Of a stretch of DNA of 64,000 bases, positions 33,818-43,057 are shown piece after piece. This stretch comes from Clostridium sp. KNHs205. Its GTDB lineage: Bacteria; Bacillota; Clostridia; Lachnospirales; Lachnospiraceae. Below the pieces are notes generated by a model. The model did not search any database and was not told the DNA's origin. It worked only from the letters and a program-made list of their open reading frames with translations. The stretch lies in assembly GCF_000702945.1 (NCBI RefSeq), contig NZ_JNLE01000003.1, forward strand, positions 4,511,501 through 4,575,500. Direction: 5' to 3'. Position numbers and translations under genes: made by a program. The first letter of the stretch is position 1. Every line of letters starts with the position of its first letter.

Positions 33818-35278
33818 CTAAATTCCATTTAACTCCTGGTAAAGGTTTTTTGCATAAGAATCCGTCATACCACTAATGTAATCTGTAACCATAAGAAATC
33901 TTAAATATAAATTTTCAGCTTCATCATCAGTTTTTGCGCACAAATAATCTTCTTTATAATTTGAAGAGATAATATTTATAAGCTTCTTATCTGCTTTGGA
34001 TAACTTATATTCAGCTTCCTCTGATTTATTGCTTTCTGCTTGCCAATGCAACGTTGCATAAACAAAATCATCCAGTAAAGAACTAATAATTTTTTTAGCT
34101 GATAATTCCAATTTTAAGATTCCTTTATTATCATATACAAATTCACTCATTGCCCCTTTTAGAATTCGTATTGATTCCTGGTGGTTCGTATCATCGAATA
34201 AATCCTTCTTAAATACCCCCTCCATAATGTCGTCATAGCTTTTCGAGAATCTATAGGCTGCTGCATACATCAACCACATTCTTACACGTTCCATCCACTT
34301 CTGAAAAGCAATCAGGTCTTTTTCCACACTTCTGCTGCTATCATCCATACGCTTTTTTAAGTCATCAATTAACTCTTGAGAATATTTCTTGTGAAAAGGA
34401 TTAGTGATTTCCATAATCTCTCTATCAAAATATTCAATAAACTGCTCTGTAGTAAGTAAGCCTTTCTTCACTGCATCTTCTAAATCAGCAGTTGAATATG
34501 CTATATCATCAGCCGCCTCCATTAAGTATACAAGAGGGTGGCGTACATATTCTTTATCCTTCTTGGTTCCTGTTACAGAAGAAATCAGGTCAATTGTACT
34601 TTTTTCAGAATAAAAATATCCGAGTTTATGCTTCTTTATATCCTCATCCTCAGAATTATACTCTAAAGAGGAGGTTGGATATTTTATAAGTGTATTTACT
34701 ACACCATAAGTTAAATTTACTTCATAACCTTCCTGCCTGTTCATTACTTTAGACAGAATTCTTAATGCCTGGGCATTACCTTCAAAATTCTCCAGATCTA
34801 ATCGCATCTGTTTATGCAGAACTTCTCCAACAGGCCTTCCTTTGTAGCTGAAATTGTCATTTTTAAATTCTTTCTTAAACCACTCACCAATAACCACTTC
34901 ACCAAAGTGCCCAAAAGGCGGATTTCCAATATCATGTAACAATCCCGCACAGGATAATATTACAGGTATTTCATCCGTAACTTCACTGTTATTTTTAAAA
35001 AATTCCTGCAAATAGGGAGTCGTATTTCTGGTTATCATTATTCCCAGCTGCCTTGCAATTGTAGAAACCTCAATGGAGTGTGTTAATCTAGTTCTGACAA
35101 AGTCACTTTTATCCAACGGAAATACCTGTGTCTTATCCTGTAATCTCCTAAATGCTGCGCTGGATATAATAGATTTATAATCCTTTTCCAAATCACTTAT
35201 GGGATACTTTTCAAACGTTTCAGGTTCTTTCTCTCTTTCAACTTGGGTTTCTAATGATAATAATTCATTCCAATTCAT
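33818..35278 (-). CDS. dgt: dGTPase (deoxyguanosine triphosphate triphosphohydrolase)
   Basis: The enzyme cuts dGTP to deoxyguanosine and triphosphate, affecting dNTP pools. The 486-residue protein has an HD-domain metal site: RTRLTHSIEVSTIARQLG gives the first His, LLHDIGNPPFGHFGE the HD pair, and VYLMEAADDIAYSTADLEDA the last Asp, all characteristic of Dgt. Length matches long-form Dgt. GGTGG precedes the ATG. dNTP hydrolases of this fold can also act in phage defence (for example by depleting dNTPs), and a defence operon lies 3.6 kb away, but no direct link is visible. Confidence 0.92.
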   Translation of the reverse strand: MNWNELLSLETQVEREKEPETFEKYPISDLEKDYKSIISSAAFRRLQDKTQVFPLDKSDFVRTRLTHSIEVSTIARQLGIMITRNTTPYLQEFFKNNSEVTDEIPVILSCAGLLHDIGNPPFGHFGEVVIGEWFKKEFKNDNFSYKGRPVGEVLHKQMRLDLENFEGNAQALRILSKVMNRQEGYEVNLTYGVVNTLIKYPTSSLEYNSEDEDIKKHKLGYFYSEKSTIDLISSVTGTKKDKEYVRHPLVYLMEAADDIAYSTADLEDAVKKGLLTTEQFIEYFDREIMEITNPFHKKYSQELIDDLKKRMDDSSRSVEKDLIAFQKWMERVRMWLMYAAAYRFSKSYDDIMEGVFKKDLFDDTNHQESIRILKGAMSEFVYDNKGILKLELSAKKIISSLLDDFVYATLHWQAESNKSEEAEYKLSKADKKLINIISSNYKEDYLCAKTDDEAENLYLRFLMVTDYISGMTDSYAKNLYQELNGI

Positions 35279-35595
35279 ATTGTGCCACCAATAACTCTTC
35301 CTTTGATTACTTTCTGATTAAATCTTTATCTCACCTAAAGATTTATAAGCCTATAAGCATTATAAGATAAACACTAGTTAATTTCCACTATTTCTTGTAC
35401 GAATACGCCCTTCACTTTTTTCACCCTTTGAAGTATATGCTTATGGCTTTGGCTCTTGATGAATTGATAATCCTCACAAGAGTTAGATATTTCGTATCAT
35501 AATAAGTGAAAGTTACCTTTATGTAAGTACACCTATAACCACTAGAATCATCATCTGCAGCTATGACTTATTATGCTTATGGAGTATATATTGGT
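35279..35595. other. Intergenic region downstream of the CBS/SGNH fusion gene
   Basis: This region of 317 AT-rich bases contains no convincing gene, terminator or repeat. It should contain the dgt promoter; TATAAT occurs on the minus strand near 35364 without a well-spaced -35. Confidence 0.4.
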
Positions 35596-37743
35596 TCATT
35601 CAGTTACCTCTTCTTTCACCATAAAGTTATTGATTAAATATTCATAGGTAGTTGCAGGTACAATTTTCTTCATTGCTTCCTCATTCTTTTCCTTCAGATA
35701 TTTTCGAACGGAGGACGCACTAATTGGTTCGTTTTCTTTTTCAATCCGATCAAATATTACCAATTGTACTCCGTAATACGGAAGTAACTCTTGTGTGTGC
35801 TGCACAAGCTGGCTTGTGATTGGACATATTGGCTCTGTTCCCATAAACCGCATGGTAATATTCAGTGTCGGTGCTATGAACCCTGCCATTACTGTGATAT
35901 CCTTGCTTATATCAAATTTCACCTCTTTTTTAATTTGTTCCCGTTGGAAATATTCAGGAAACAATGCTGCCGAAGCCATAACATTTCCTGTTGGCAGTAC
36001 CTTTACATTTTCTAAGTCTTTACAGCCTTCCCTTACCATAGCAAACCGGTCTTTAAAAGAAAAATATGATCTATCTTCCTGCACTACAAAAACATATAGA
36101 TTCTCAACGTGCTTTAGTGACATTTCTACCAGTCCCCGATGTCCCAGGGTAAAAGGATTCGCATTCATGATAATACAACCCGTCTTTTTTGAATTCTGAA
36201 AACGGTATTGTTTTAATTCCTCTATACTTTTTAGAAATTCTTTATCTTGGGACAGCTTGGTATAAAATGCATTATGAATCACCTGTTTCTTTTGGGCATT
36301 ATCATATATACCGTTATCATTCAGAATGCAATCTCCCAAAAATTCCTCAACCAGGAATTCACTGATTTTGGCATTTGGTTTATGGTTCCAGTGTGTCGTA
36401 TCTAAAAAGATTTCACCCATATCATGAGGTCTTTGAAATATTTGATGGGCATCAAGATATTTTATCTTTTCAAAAGCAAATCGGATATTATGTTTTTCTT
36501 CCAATCTGCTGTATACTATAACTATCATATCAGCAGATTTCACTGGTGTGCTGCGAATAAGTCTGGCTATGTCAATATCATCTGCCCTTGGTACACCGTG
36601 ATTAACCACTCGAATTTTTTTATCCGGAAACTTCTGATTTACATATCTTTGTACATAACTGGATATCGTATGTTTATCCTCAACACCTACTCCAAACAAG
36701 GTACTCGGGCCAAACATATGAATTGTCCGGTTATACACAAAAGGCGTGTCCGACGTAAACCGGATTCCATCTATAATATTCAGCATAGAGTTTCTGACAT
36801 CAATATTATGAACTCCCGTATGGTTTCCAATAAATTGAAAATCCATCATCTCATTAATCTTTTTTCCGTCATAATCTTTTAGTCCATCGCAAAATACCTG
36901 GATTCCTTCCTGGGATCGAAACCATTCTTTGTCCTGCACTGTATGCATTGCCAGAAGGGCTTCCCGTTCTGTTTTCTGCTCTACATCCATAACCAGGGGA
37001 CAACGCAGTATACATAAATTAGAAGGCAATATCTTTTTTAAAGCTTCCGTCAACATATTATCTTCTTTTTTGTATACATTGTAGATGCTATCATACAATA
37101 GCACCAGCAGCTGATACCAGGATACAAAGTTACTACTTTTGGCAGAAACTTTATCCGCTCCCAGTATGATATCAAAATCACTTTCCTGAAATTCCTTTTT
37201 CTCCAATAACACAATCCAATTCGTATCAGTAAGCATTTTATATACCTGTTCACTCATTTCATCTGGTAAGAAGGCAATTTTTTTGTAATTATGATAGGTT
37301 AAATAGAAGTTGAAAATACTGTCAAAAACAATCTCCAATTCTTTAAGATATTCTAAAGTGATTCGGGTCTGATTCTTTATTCTTTGAAATCTTGATTCGT
37401 CCACGACAAAATAAAGGGGTGTTCCATCCTCTTTTAGTACCAATAAATAGCGCAGTTCTTTTTCGGCTATAAATTTTCTAACAATTTCATATTCTGTTTC
37501 CTCTTCCGTAAATCCATTAAAGTCAGCTGTACAAGTTCGCTCTGCCAAAGATTTCAAATTTCCTTTTAAACCATCGCCTTCCTCTAGCAGCTGCTCCACT
37601 TTATCATAGGATATCTCACCAATAATCTTATTATCATCTTCCAGATATACCACTTCACATGTATCATCCTTCTTAAATAGGTCCAATAGGTCATTTATGG
37701 TACTATTGCAATGTAATTTTCTTATCTTATCTTTTATAATCAT
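35596..37743 (-). CDS. Three-domain fusion: CBS-like, SGNH hydrolase-like, citrate-lyase-ligase-like nucleotidyltransferase
   Basis: The 715-residue protein starts behind GGGGAG. Residues 1-115 look like a CBS-type pair (CEVVYLEDDNKIIGEISYDK; LRYLLVLKEDGTPLYFVVDE). A middle region of about residues 330-480 has SGNH-hydrolase features: HMFGPSTLFGVGVEDKHT, VVNHGVPRADDID, IVIVYSRLEE and a late DTTHWNHKPN that could supply the His. Residues about 505-710 form a HIGH-type cytidylyltransferase like the C-terminal part of citrate lyase ligase: IIMNANPFTLGHRGLVE, FKDRFAMVREG, ISASSVRKYLKEK. No citrate lyase genes are nearby; an NRPS fragment is. Substrate unknown; acyl or adenylyl transfer to a small molecule is one guess. 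Confidence 0.7.
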   Translation of the reverse strand: MIIKDKIRKLHCNSTINDLLDLFKKDDTCEVVYLEDDNKIIGEISYDKVEQLLEEGDGLKGNLKSLAERTCTADFNGFTEEETEYEIVRKFIAEKELRYLLVLKEDGTPLYFVVDESRFQRIKNQTRITLEYLKELEIVFDSIFNFYLTYHNYKKIAFLPDEMSEQVYKMLTDTNWIVLLEKKEFQESDFDIILGADKVSAKSSNFVSWYQLLVLLYDSIYNVYKKEDNMLTEALKKILPSNLCILRCPLVMDVEQKTEREALLAMHTVQDKEWFRSQEGIQVFCDGLKDYDGKKINEMMDFQFIGNHTGVHNIDVRNSMLNIIDGIRFTSDTPFVYNRTIHMFGPSTLFGVGVEDKHTISSYVQRYVNQKFPDKKIRVVNHGVPRADDIDIARLIRSTPVKSADMIVIVYSRLEEKHNIRFAFEKIKYLDAHQIFQRPHDMGEIFLDTTHWNHKPNAKISEFLVEEFLGDCILNDNGIYDNAQKKQVIHNAFYTKLSQDKEFLKSIEELKQYRFQNSKKTGCIIMNANPFTLGHRGLVEMSLKHVENLYVFVVQEDRSYFSFKDRFAMVREGCKDLENVKVLPTGNVMASAALFPEYFQREQIKKEVKFDISKDITVMAGFIAPTLNITMRFMGTEPICPITSQLVQHTQELLPYYGVQLVIFDRIEKENEPISASSVRKYLKEKNEEAMKKIVPATTYEYLINNFMVKEEVTE

Positions 37744-37984
37744 AATATCTCCCCTATCTGTGCAGGCTTAAATGCCGGCATTATTTTAAAATAACTGAAC
37801 AAATCAATCCTTGAGCTCTTGAGCCATAAGTTTATATAGGTTGGTTACAACAGGTAATTCTTGTTCTTTCAGGTTTTGCAGCTCCTCAATAAGTTATTGC
37901 AAAACCTCCTATGAACTGAATCATCAAATCCATCTTTATAATCTATTAGAAACCAGCGGACTCTGACTTTATTCATAACTTCTA

Positions 37985-38400
37985 CTATTTCCTGCAATTT
38001 GGCAATCGCTCTTTTGGGTAAACAGGGTCCATTGGAACATAAGCTGCACCACTCTTTATGATTCCATAGATTCCAACAACCATCTCAAGACTTCTCTCAG
38101 CAATAATCGCAACAAAATCCTCCGGTTTCACCCCTTCCTTTCTAAGGCAATGTGCAACCTTGTTGGCTTCCCTGTTCACTTCCTGATAAGTCATGGTATG
38201 CTCACCATAGATCAAAGCTACCTTATGTGGAGTTTCTAATACCTGCGCACTTTCCTATATACACTTGTATAAGAGATATTTCCTGACTTCTCAGAAAAAC
38301 TTTTAAAATCAGTTGGTATCTCCAATGCCGTATATCTTCTTTTAACAGGTTTGTCCAATATAACAGGTTTGTCCAATAACATTTTCGCTTATCCAGGCTA
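37985..38400 (-). pseudogene. Nonribosomal peptide synthetase remnant (end of C domain, start of A domain)
   Basis: Reading the minus strand from 38400, the end of a condensation domain is recognisable in broken frames (DKRKCYWTNLL in one, RRYTALEIPTDF in another), with a local 18-base duplication (TATTGGACAAACCTGTT twice). The next frame gives the start of an adenylation domain: QVLETPHKVALIYGE, TMTYQEVNREANKVAHCLR, and core A2 IIKSGAAYVPMDPVYPKER. It stops at once after PKER. Everything after A2, including the AMP-binding and carrier parts, is missing. This is a decayed or deleted NRPS gene. The gap to 37743 may hold further shreds (EELQNLKEQELPVVTNL). Confidence 0.75.
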
Positions 38401-38405
38401 TTCAT

Positions 38406-38917
38406 AATCCTATCTAAACTCCTTAACTTTATAGTTTGATTTCTGTGCCCTCTGCTTTTTTCACAGTATAATCCACTAGTTTAATCTTCATGAGCCTTAG
38501 ACACCATCAATATAATACCGTAAGCCGCAAGTTTTATATGGTATTTTATACCATATTATACCTTTTTTTGTTATTATGCAAGATATTTTACATATTTAGT
38601 AATTTTCAATGCAGTTTGCAAAAGTCGAAAATAATCGCATTACAGAAGTGGCTGTTACAATTTGAACCGTATAGAGGTAAGATACCTATACATTCATTTT
38701 GCAACAGCCACTTAATCATTTATTTATATCTTCTATTTTATTAAAGGATATCTCAGATAACCTGATTATCTACTTTTATATTTAGGGAATATAAAGGAAA
38801 TACCTTAATTGGGTATCTTCCTATATTTTTACACGTTTTTTATTTCTGTAATCAGGATAAAATCCATGTGAAATTTTGACCAGTATGGTAACACCTTTTC
38901 TTAATGCTCATAACAAT
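38406..38917. other. Gene-free stretch between NRPS remnant and defence operon
   Basis: The 512 bases hold a hairpin at 38646-38713 and a short perfect palindrome (ATATGGTAT TTT ATACCATAT) near 38536-38557. No gene is supported; an 84-codon plus-strand frame is low-complexity and crosses the hairpin. Confidence 0.5.
38646..38713. other. Long hairpin, possible operon terminator
   Basis: AAGTGGCTGTTACAA pairs with TTGCAACAGCCACTT with one mismatch; a second inner stem (TATAGAGGTA with TACCTATA) lies between. It is about 200 bases past the end of the ABC-3C ATPase gene. It lacks a T run, so it may be an mRNA end or a relic of an insertion element. Confidence 0.5.
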
Positions 38918-40945
38918 CTATTCCTGCATTTTTGCAAATGCTCTTTTTTCAATCCTAATCATATTATACGATTTTTTATCTAATGTTTCTATTGCTTGTT
39001 GGGTATCCCTATCTTTAATAGTTATAGCTACTATTGTTTGACCTAACTTCATTCCAACAATTGTGTCAAAGAAACTCTTCAAATCCTTCATTACAATACT
39101 ATGCTGATCAGGTTCATCAAACATCAATATATTCGGATGGTTGCCTCTCTTGGTGATAGACGTTTGCATTAAAGCTATAGTAAACGCCCAAATAGCACGT
39201 ATATTATCACTTGCTGACGAATCAAATTTCATATCAAAATTTTCTCTTACTGGAAGATACGAATCTTTTGATATTTCTATTTGTTCCATTGTTGATAAAC
39301 TTTTATATCCAAAATTACGAAGATTCTCCACAAAGCTATCTCTTAAGGTTATTAGTTTACCATCATCCTCGGATGTGAACTTTCTCTTAGGTGTTTTTTC
39401 CTTTTCTTCCAAATATTTTTTCCATCTGTCAGATAAATTATCAATCCTACAAAATACGATTCCCAGTTCACTTTGAAGTTTTTCTAAATCCTCAATTTCC
39501 TTGGAAATTTCTATTTTTTTATATACGATACTCTCTGCAAATTCATCATCAACCGCATATATATCATTTCTTAAAGATTTCGCTAATCTATTTAATGTGG
39601 CTAATTTTGATTGAATCTCACTCAAAAATGCATCTAATTGTGCTTTACTATTTTTATGACTTTCTAAAGCATATACAAAAACCTGTTCTTGTGCACTTAA
39701 ATGCCTTATATTTTCATCTATGGACATAAATACATATTCATCCTGATTTGGAAATAATGCATCTTGTATCTGTTGATGACATACAGGACAAACATTTTTT
39801 AAAGTAAGAATATCTATTTCGGAACCAAGATCTCTCAGTTTTTTTGCATCTTTATTATTACTAATATCAACTTTAATTGTTTCTAAATTTTCACTCAACT
39901 TCTTAATGGCTAAGTTCTCAGCCATAAATTTCCGGTAAGCTTCTCTCTGTTTTTCTTCTAATTCCCCAATTGCTTCTTCTGTTAATTTTAATTCAGTTTC
40001 AATATCATCATAATTATCAACTACTTTGGGTTCAACAGAATTCAATTTATTATATTTATCCTGTAAATCAATTATATAGTCATCAAGTGCTATACCCCCA
40101 TTTACATTTTTAAAAATGTTGGCCACTGTGTTTATGCCGATTTCTACTACCTCTGGCTCCATGGGTATTCCCTTAACAAAACAATTCTCACGATAACATA
40201 TTGCGTTGATTTCTCTAATTGCGCTCCCCCATTCCTGGCGGATTACTCTCTCGTCATTAACCAATTCATTCTTCTTTTTTTCATTTGACAAGGTATTTAA
40301 GCCAATTATATATTCGACTATTCTTTTTTTAGATTCTTTTATTCCAAGATACGGCATTGCTGAAAATAAATCTGACCACCCACGCTTTTGTTCTATAAAC
40401 ATACCCGAAAAAATTAGTTGTAAATATAACTTTCTGTCAGATGAATCTGTTGTTGCCACAATAGGCAATGGCATGCCGATAAACTTTTCTAAAAATGCAT
40501 GAAACCCTTTTTCATGCTGCGCTGCATTTTGTGAATGGACATACATATCATCCTTATCTGTATCTACAGCATAAATTTTATCCATTGTACTATAAAATAC
40601 AGTTACTAATTTACTTTTTCGATTTTCCATCTTAGCACAACGCAAAACAGTAACAACATCATGACCATTGGATATTTCGAGTAATATACTTGACTGTAGG
40701 ACTGTATACTCATCATCTTCATCCTTAATGCTACTTTTATAAACAGGTGTCAAAACTTTTTCAGTTTGTCCGCCAATGATTTCTTCAAAGCCAAGACAAT
40801 AATATATTGCCTCAAGAATGGAACTCTTCCCACAAGTATTATCATTACTTGCAATAAAATTTAATCCTTTTTCAAATTTCTGATCAAATCCATACGTACC
40901 ATTGTCTGTTATAATTGTTATCTTAAGTCTTCCGATTTCCAACAT
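38918..40945 (-). CDS. ABC-3C / Lamassu-like SMC-type ATPase with zinc-hook motif
   Basis: The 675-residue ATPase has SMC/Rad50 architecture. Walker A is ASNDNTCGKSSILEAIYY near residues 35-51. Long coiled coils flank a CPVC hook motif (LKNVCPVCHQQIQD, about 385-398). Walker B is NILMFDEPDQHS near 607, with a final VAITIKDRD switch-like strand. This is the pattern of the ATPase in ABC three-component conflict systems, which overlap the Lamassu/DdmABC defence family. Family knowledge suggests it senses foreign or abnormal DNA and releases the nuclease effector. The ATG at 40945 has GGAGG 7 bases upstream and overlaps the previous gene by 23 bases. It is last of four tightly packed genes. Confidence 0.8.
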   Translation of the reverse strand: MLEIGRLKITIITDNGTYGFDQKFEKGLNFIASNDNTCGKSSILEAIYYCLGFEEIIGGQTEKVLTPVYKSSIKDEDDEYTVLQSSILLEISNGHDVVTVLRCAKMENRKSKLVTVFYSTMDKIYAVDTDKDDMYVHSQNAAQHEKGFHAFLEKFIGMPLPIVATTDSSDRKLYLQLIFSGMFIEQKRGWSDLFSAMPYLGIKESKKRIVEYIIGLNTLSNEKKKNELVNDERVIRQEWGSAIREINAICYRENCFVKGIPMEPEVVEIGINTVANIFKNVNGGIALDDYIIDLQDKYNKLNSVEPKVVDNYDDIETELKLTEEAIGELEEKQREAYRKFMAENLAIKKLSENLETIKVDISNNKDAKKLRDLGSEIDILTLKNVCPVCHQQIQDALFPNQDEYVFMSIDENIRHLSAQEQVFVYALESHKNSKAQLDAFLSEIQSKLATLNRLAKSLRNDIYAVDDEFAESIVYKKIEISKEIEDLEKLQSELGIVFCRIDNLSDRWKKYLEEKEKTPKRKFTSEDDGKLITLRDSFVENLRNFGYKSLSTMEQIEISKDSYLPVRENFDMKFDSSASDNIRAIWAFTIALMQTSITKRGNHPNILMFDEPDQHSIVMKDLKSFFDTIVGMKLGQTIVAITIKDRDTQQAIETLDKKSYNMIRIEKRAFAKMQE

Positions 40946-41420
40946 CAGCATACCTCCACATATCCATTAATTCGGATATTTTATCTTCGGACAGTTTATT
41001 CTTTACCTTCTCTAAAAACTTAATTTCTTTTATCATCAAGTCTTTATCTGATTTTATCTTTTTTACAAATTCTTTTCCCTTATCTGTAAGTTTGTATGTA
41101 CCTTTGACAAGTTGTTTTACCATCCCATCTGCCACTGCATAACCTAAAACTCGATTAACTGCCGGGTCAAATCGAATAGCTGATGCAAAAAAAAGATTAT
41201 TATCATTGCAAAAGTCAAGCAATTTCGTTTCTGCTTCCTTATCATTTAATGCATTTGATATCATTTGTATTTTTAAAAATGAACAACTTGAACCATCGCT
41301 ACAAATGGCAAGAATCATACAGAATTGCCCCATTTTATAACTAATTCTATATTTATATGGCACTGCATCCGGTTTTGCATCAAAAATAACTGTATCAGTC
41401 ATAAGAAATTTTTCATTCAT
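40923..41420 (-). CDS. ABC-3C middle component (LmuC-like) small protein
   Basis: The protein has 165 residues from the ATG at 41420 (AGGTG 5 bases upstream); a longer reading has no site. It lies 4 bases after the effector gene and overlaps the ATPase gene. The C-terminal half looks like a winged helix (VADGMVKQLVKGTYKLTDKG) followed by a helical tail (KEIKFLEKVKNKLSEDKI). Size, place between effector and SMC-type ATPase, and this fold match the 'middle component' of ABC three-component systems, thought to bridge ATPase and effector. The identification depends more on context than on sequence motifs. Confidence 0.65.
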   Translation of the reverse strand: MNEKFLMTDTVIFDAKPDAVPYKYRISYKMGQFCMILAICSDGSSCSFLKIQMISNALNDKEAETKLLDFCNDNNLFFASAIRFDPAVNRVLGYAVADGMVKQLVKGTYKLTDKGKEFVKKIKSDKDLMIKEIKFLEKVKNKLSEDKISELMDMWRYADVGNRKT

Positions 41421-41424
41421 AATG

Positions 41425-42369
41425 TCACCTAAATTCCATTGAACAGTCAGCAAGCCACCCTGCAATCATATCATGCTGCAATTCCGTTACAGACGCAAAT
41501 GATAGGTATCTAAATTCCTGTTCTAGCCTTGCTCCAAATTCCGCTAGAATCTCATTAAATATTGTAGCATTCATACTCTTGTCCGGATTAAATAAGGTTC
41601 TAGAATATACTTTCTTCTTGTATGCAAGAAGTAACTCATTTATGTCACCATATACTTCTGGAAAATCTGTGCTAAAAATTTTAAGCAATTCAATTCCTCG
41701 CATATAATACTCAACATAAATATTTACTAATTCTATGTAATGTTTATCTTGTTCACTAATCTCTCCCATTACAGCCTTTACTTTACGCTTAATATTTTCA
41801 ACCTTGACAGATTCACATTTACTCAAATCAATATCAGCATCTTTAATTGCCATATTCAATTTTACATCCAAACAGGAATTTCTTATAAGCCTGGTCATCT
41901 CAATTTTAAAATCATCAGCAACCTTAATCTTTATCGAAAAACCATCGTTAATATAGGAATATAGTTCTGAATCCGTTTTCTTCGTTTCAATTACCACATC
42001 ACTTTTTATTTTTGCATGTTCTATAATTCTTTTATCCCGGTATGAAGGTATGACCAGATGCCATTCTTTAATATTTTTAACACCTAAACTTTTCAATTTT
42101 ACAGCATACTCTTGATTTACAAATTTGCCAATATCTTTAGTTAATTTATCTCTCAGTTTTTCGTACCAAAGTTGATCTGAATATTCACCTTCTGGGTAGT
42201 AACACTGATATACTAAATCGTTGGTAAAACCTTCAATACCCGCGTCACCATTTGTTGTAGCTGGTACCTTTTGATATCCATCCTCTTGATATCGTATCCG
42301 ATAACAATCATCACATAACTTTTCCCATGATTCGCCATCCATATTATCCCCGAAGAAACTTAAATTCAT
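41425..42369 (-). CDS. Mrr-like nuclease effector of an ABC-3C / Lamassu-like system
   Basis: The N-terminal 150 residues resemble a restriction-endonuclease-like (PD-(D/E)xK) fold: WEKLCDDCYRIRY helix, then NGDAGIEGF (Asp42, Glu46) and the strand VYQCYYPE, where the usual QxK reads Q-C-Y. The loss of Lys is shared with some Mrr-like effector families, as I recall, but activity is uncertain. Residues 160-314 are helical and likely bind the partner proteins. AGGAGG lies before the ATG, which overlaps the preceding small gene's stop as ATGA. The role inferred from context is the killing or DNA-cutting component, released on phage or plasmid sensing. Confidence 0.65.
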   Translation of the reverse strand: MNLSFFGDNMDGESWEKLCDDCYRIRYQEDGYQKVPATTNGDAGIEGFTNDLVYQCYYPEGEYSDQLWYEKLRDKLTKDIGKFVNQEYAVKLKSLGVKNIKEWHLVIPSYRDKRIIEHAKIKSDVVIETKKTDSELYSYINDGFSIKIKVADDFKIEMTRLIRNSCLDVKLNMAIKDADIDLSKCESVKVENIKRKVKAVMGEISEQDKHYIELVNIYVEYYMRGIELLKIFSTDFPEVYGDINELLLAYKKKVYSRTLFNPDKSMNATIFNEILAEFGARLEQEFRYLSFASVTELQHDMIAGWLADCSMEFR

Positions 42370-42563
42370 TTAAATCCTCCTGCCAACATGCTAATATTTA
42401 AGGACTTTTCAATATAAGGCTTATCTGAAATCAATTTGAGCCCAATTACTCTTTCCTTATCTTCTTCGATGAAATATACTTTAGCTAAACCAAAAATCTC
42501 GTCAATCCATAAAACATATATTTCATCATTGAGGCAATATTTTACTCTTTGTTTTTTATTCAT
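42366..42563 (-). CDS. Small protein opening the ABC-3C operon, unknown
   Basis: The product has 65 residues starting MNKKQRVKYCLNDEIYVLWI and looks like a compact beta-rich domain (alternating hydrophobics, FGLAKVYFIEEDKERVIGLK). AAGGTG lies 5 bases before the ATG. Its stop overlaps the effector start (ATGA), so translation is coupled. An extended -10 promoter lies at 42590-42598, making it the first gene. A tiny leading gene is not a standard part of the three-gene system. It could be an inhibitor or an assembly factor. I do not recognise a family. Confidence 0.65.
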   Translation of the reverse strand: MNKKQRVKYCLNDEIYVLWIDEIFGLAKVYFIEEDKERVIGLKLISDKPYIEKSLNISMLAGGFK

Positions 42564-42589
42564 AATATCACCTTTTCTAAATTATGTAT

Positions 42590-42598
42590 ATTATACCA
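42590..42598 (-). promoter_or_regulatory. Extended -10 promoter of the ABC-3C operon
   Basis: TGGTATAAT on the minus strand has a perfect -10 with the TG extension, 27 bases before the first ATG. The -35 region (TGTTAT, 17 bases upstream) is weak, as extended -10 promoters allow. Confidence 0.6.
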
Positions 42599-43002
42599 TA
42601 ATCATCCTAAAATAACATCTGTTTTCTTCTATCTATACAGAACATTATACACCAAACATGTGTTCCTGCAAATGTAATTTTTACTACTTCAAATTCAAAT
42701 TTTTTCAATAACTCACATAGAAAAAGCACAAAAGAAAAACTTTTACATCTCAAGTAACCTTTATTCATTTTAAACTATAGATCAATATAACTGCCTCCCT
42801 CAGCCGATTGGCGTAAATACACCTTGTCTCTATCTACACTGAATCTATCATTATTAGCTTATAAATAATTACACTCCTAGAATATAAGAAAGATGCTAAT
42901 TTTATAAGTAAGATGCAAACTTCACCGAGCTAAAGTTGGTACGGAATTTTACCAACTTCCCCCAAAAACCTGCGATATTTTACGATACCCTAAAACGCAA
43001 GA

Positions 43003-43035
43003 AAACCGCCGAAAACACTAGTTTTTCGGCGGTTT
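43003..43035 (-). terminator. Terminator after tsf
   Basis: AAACCGCCGAAAA pairs with TTTTCGGCGGTTT around a short loop, then TTCTT on the minus strand. It begins 23 bases beyond the tsf stop and ends the rpsB-tsf transcript before the accessory region. Confidence 0.8.
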
Positions 43036-43057
43036 AGCACTATTTAAAATTATGAAA

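Larger units (their letters stand above)
42564..43057. other. Gene-free region between tsf and the defence operon
   Basis: The 494 AT-rich bases contain the operon promoter at the left end and the tsf terminator at the right end. Nothing else is recognisable in between: no frame, repeat or RNA gene. Confidence 0.5.

Noticed and set aside
33818..35278. dGTPase considered as part of the ABC-3C defence operon
   Set aside because: It is 3.6 kb away, separated by other genes and hairpins, and Dgt is common as a housekeeping enzyme.
35791..36199. Plus-strand frames opposite the fusion gene
   Set aside because: Shadows of the 715-residue gene, rich in Cys/His/Ile codons as expected for antisense frames.
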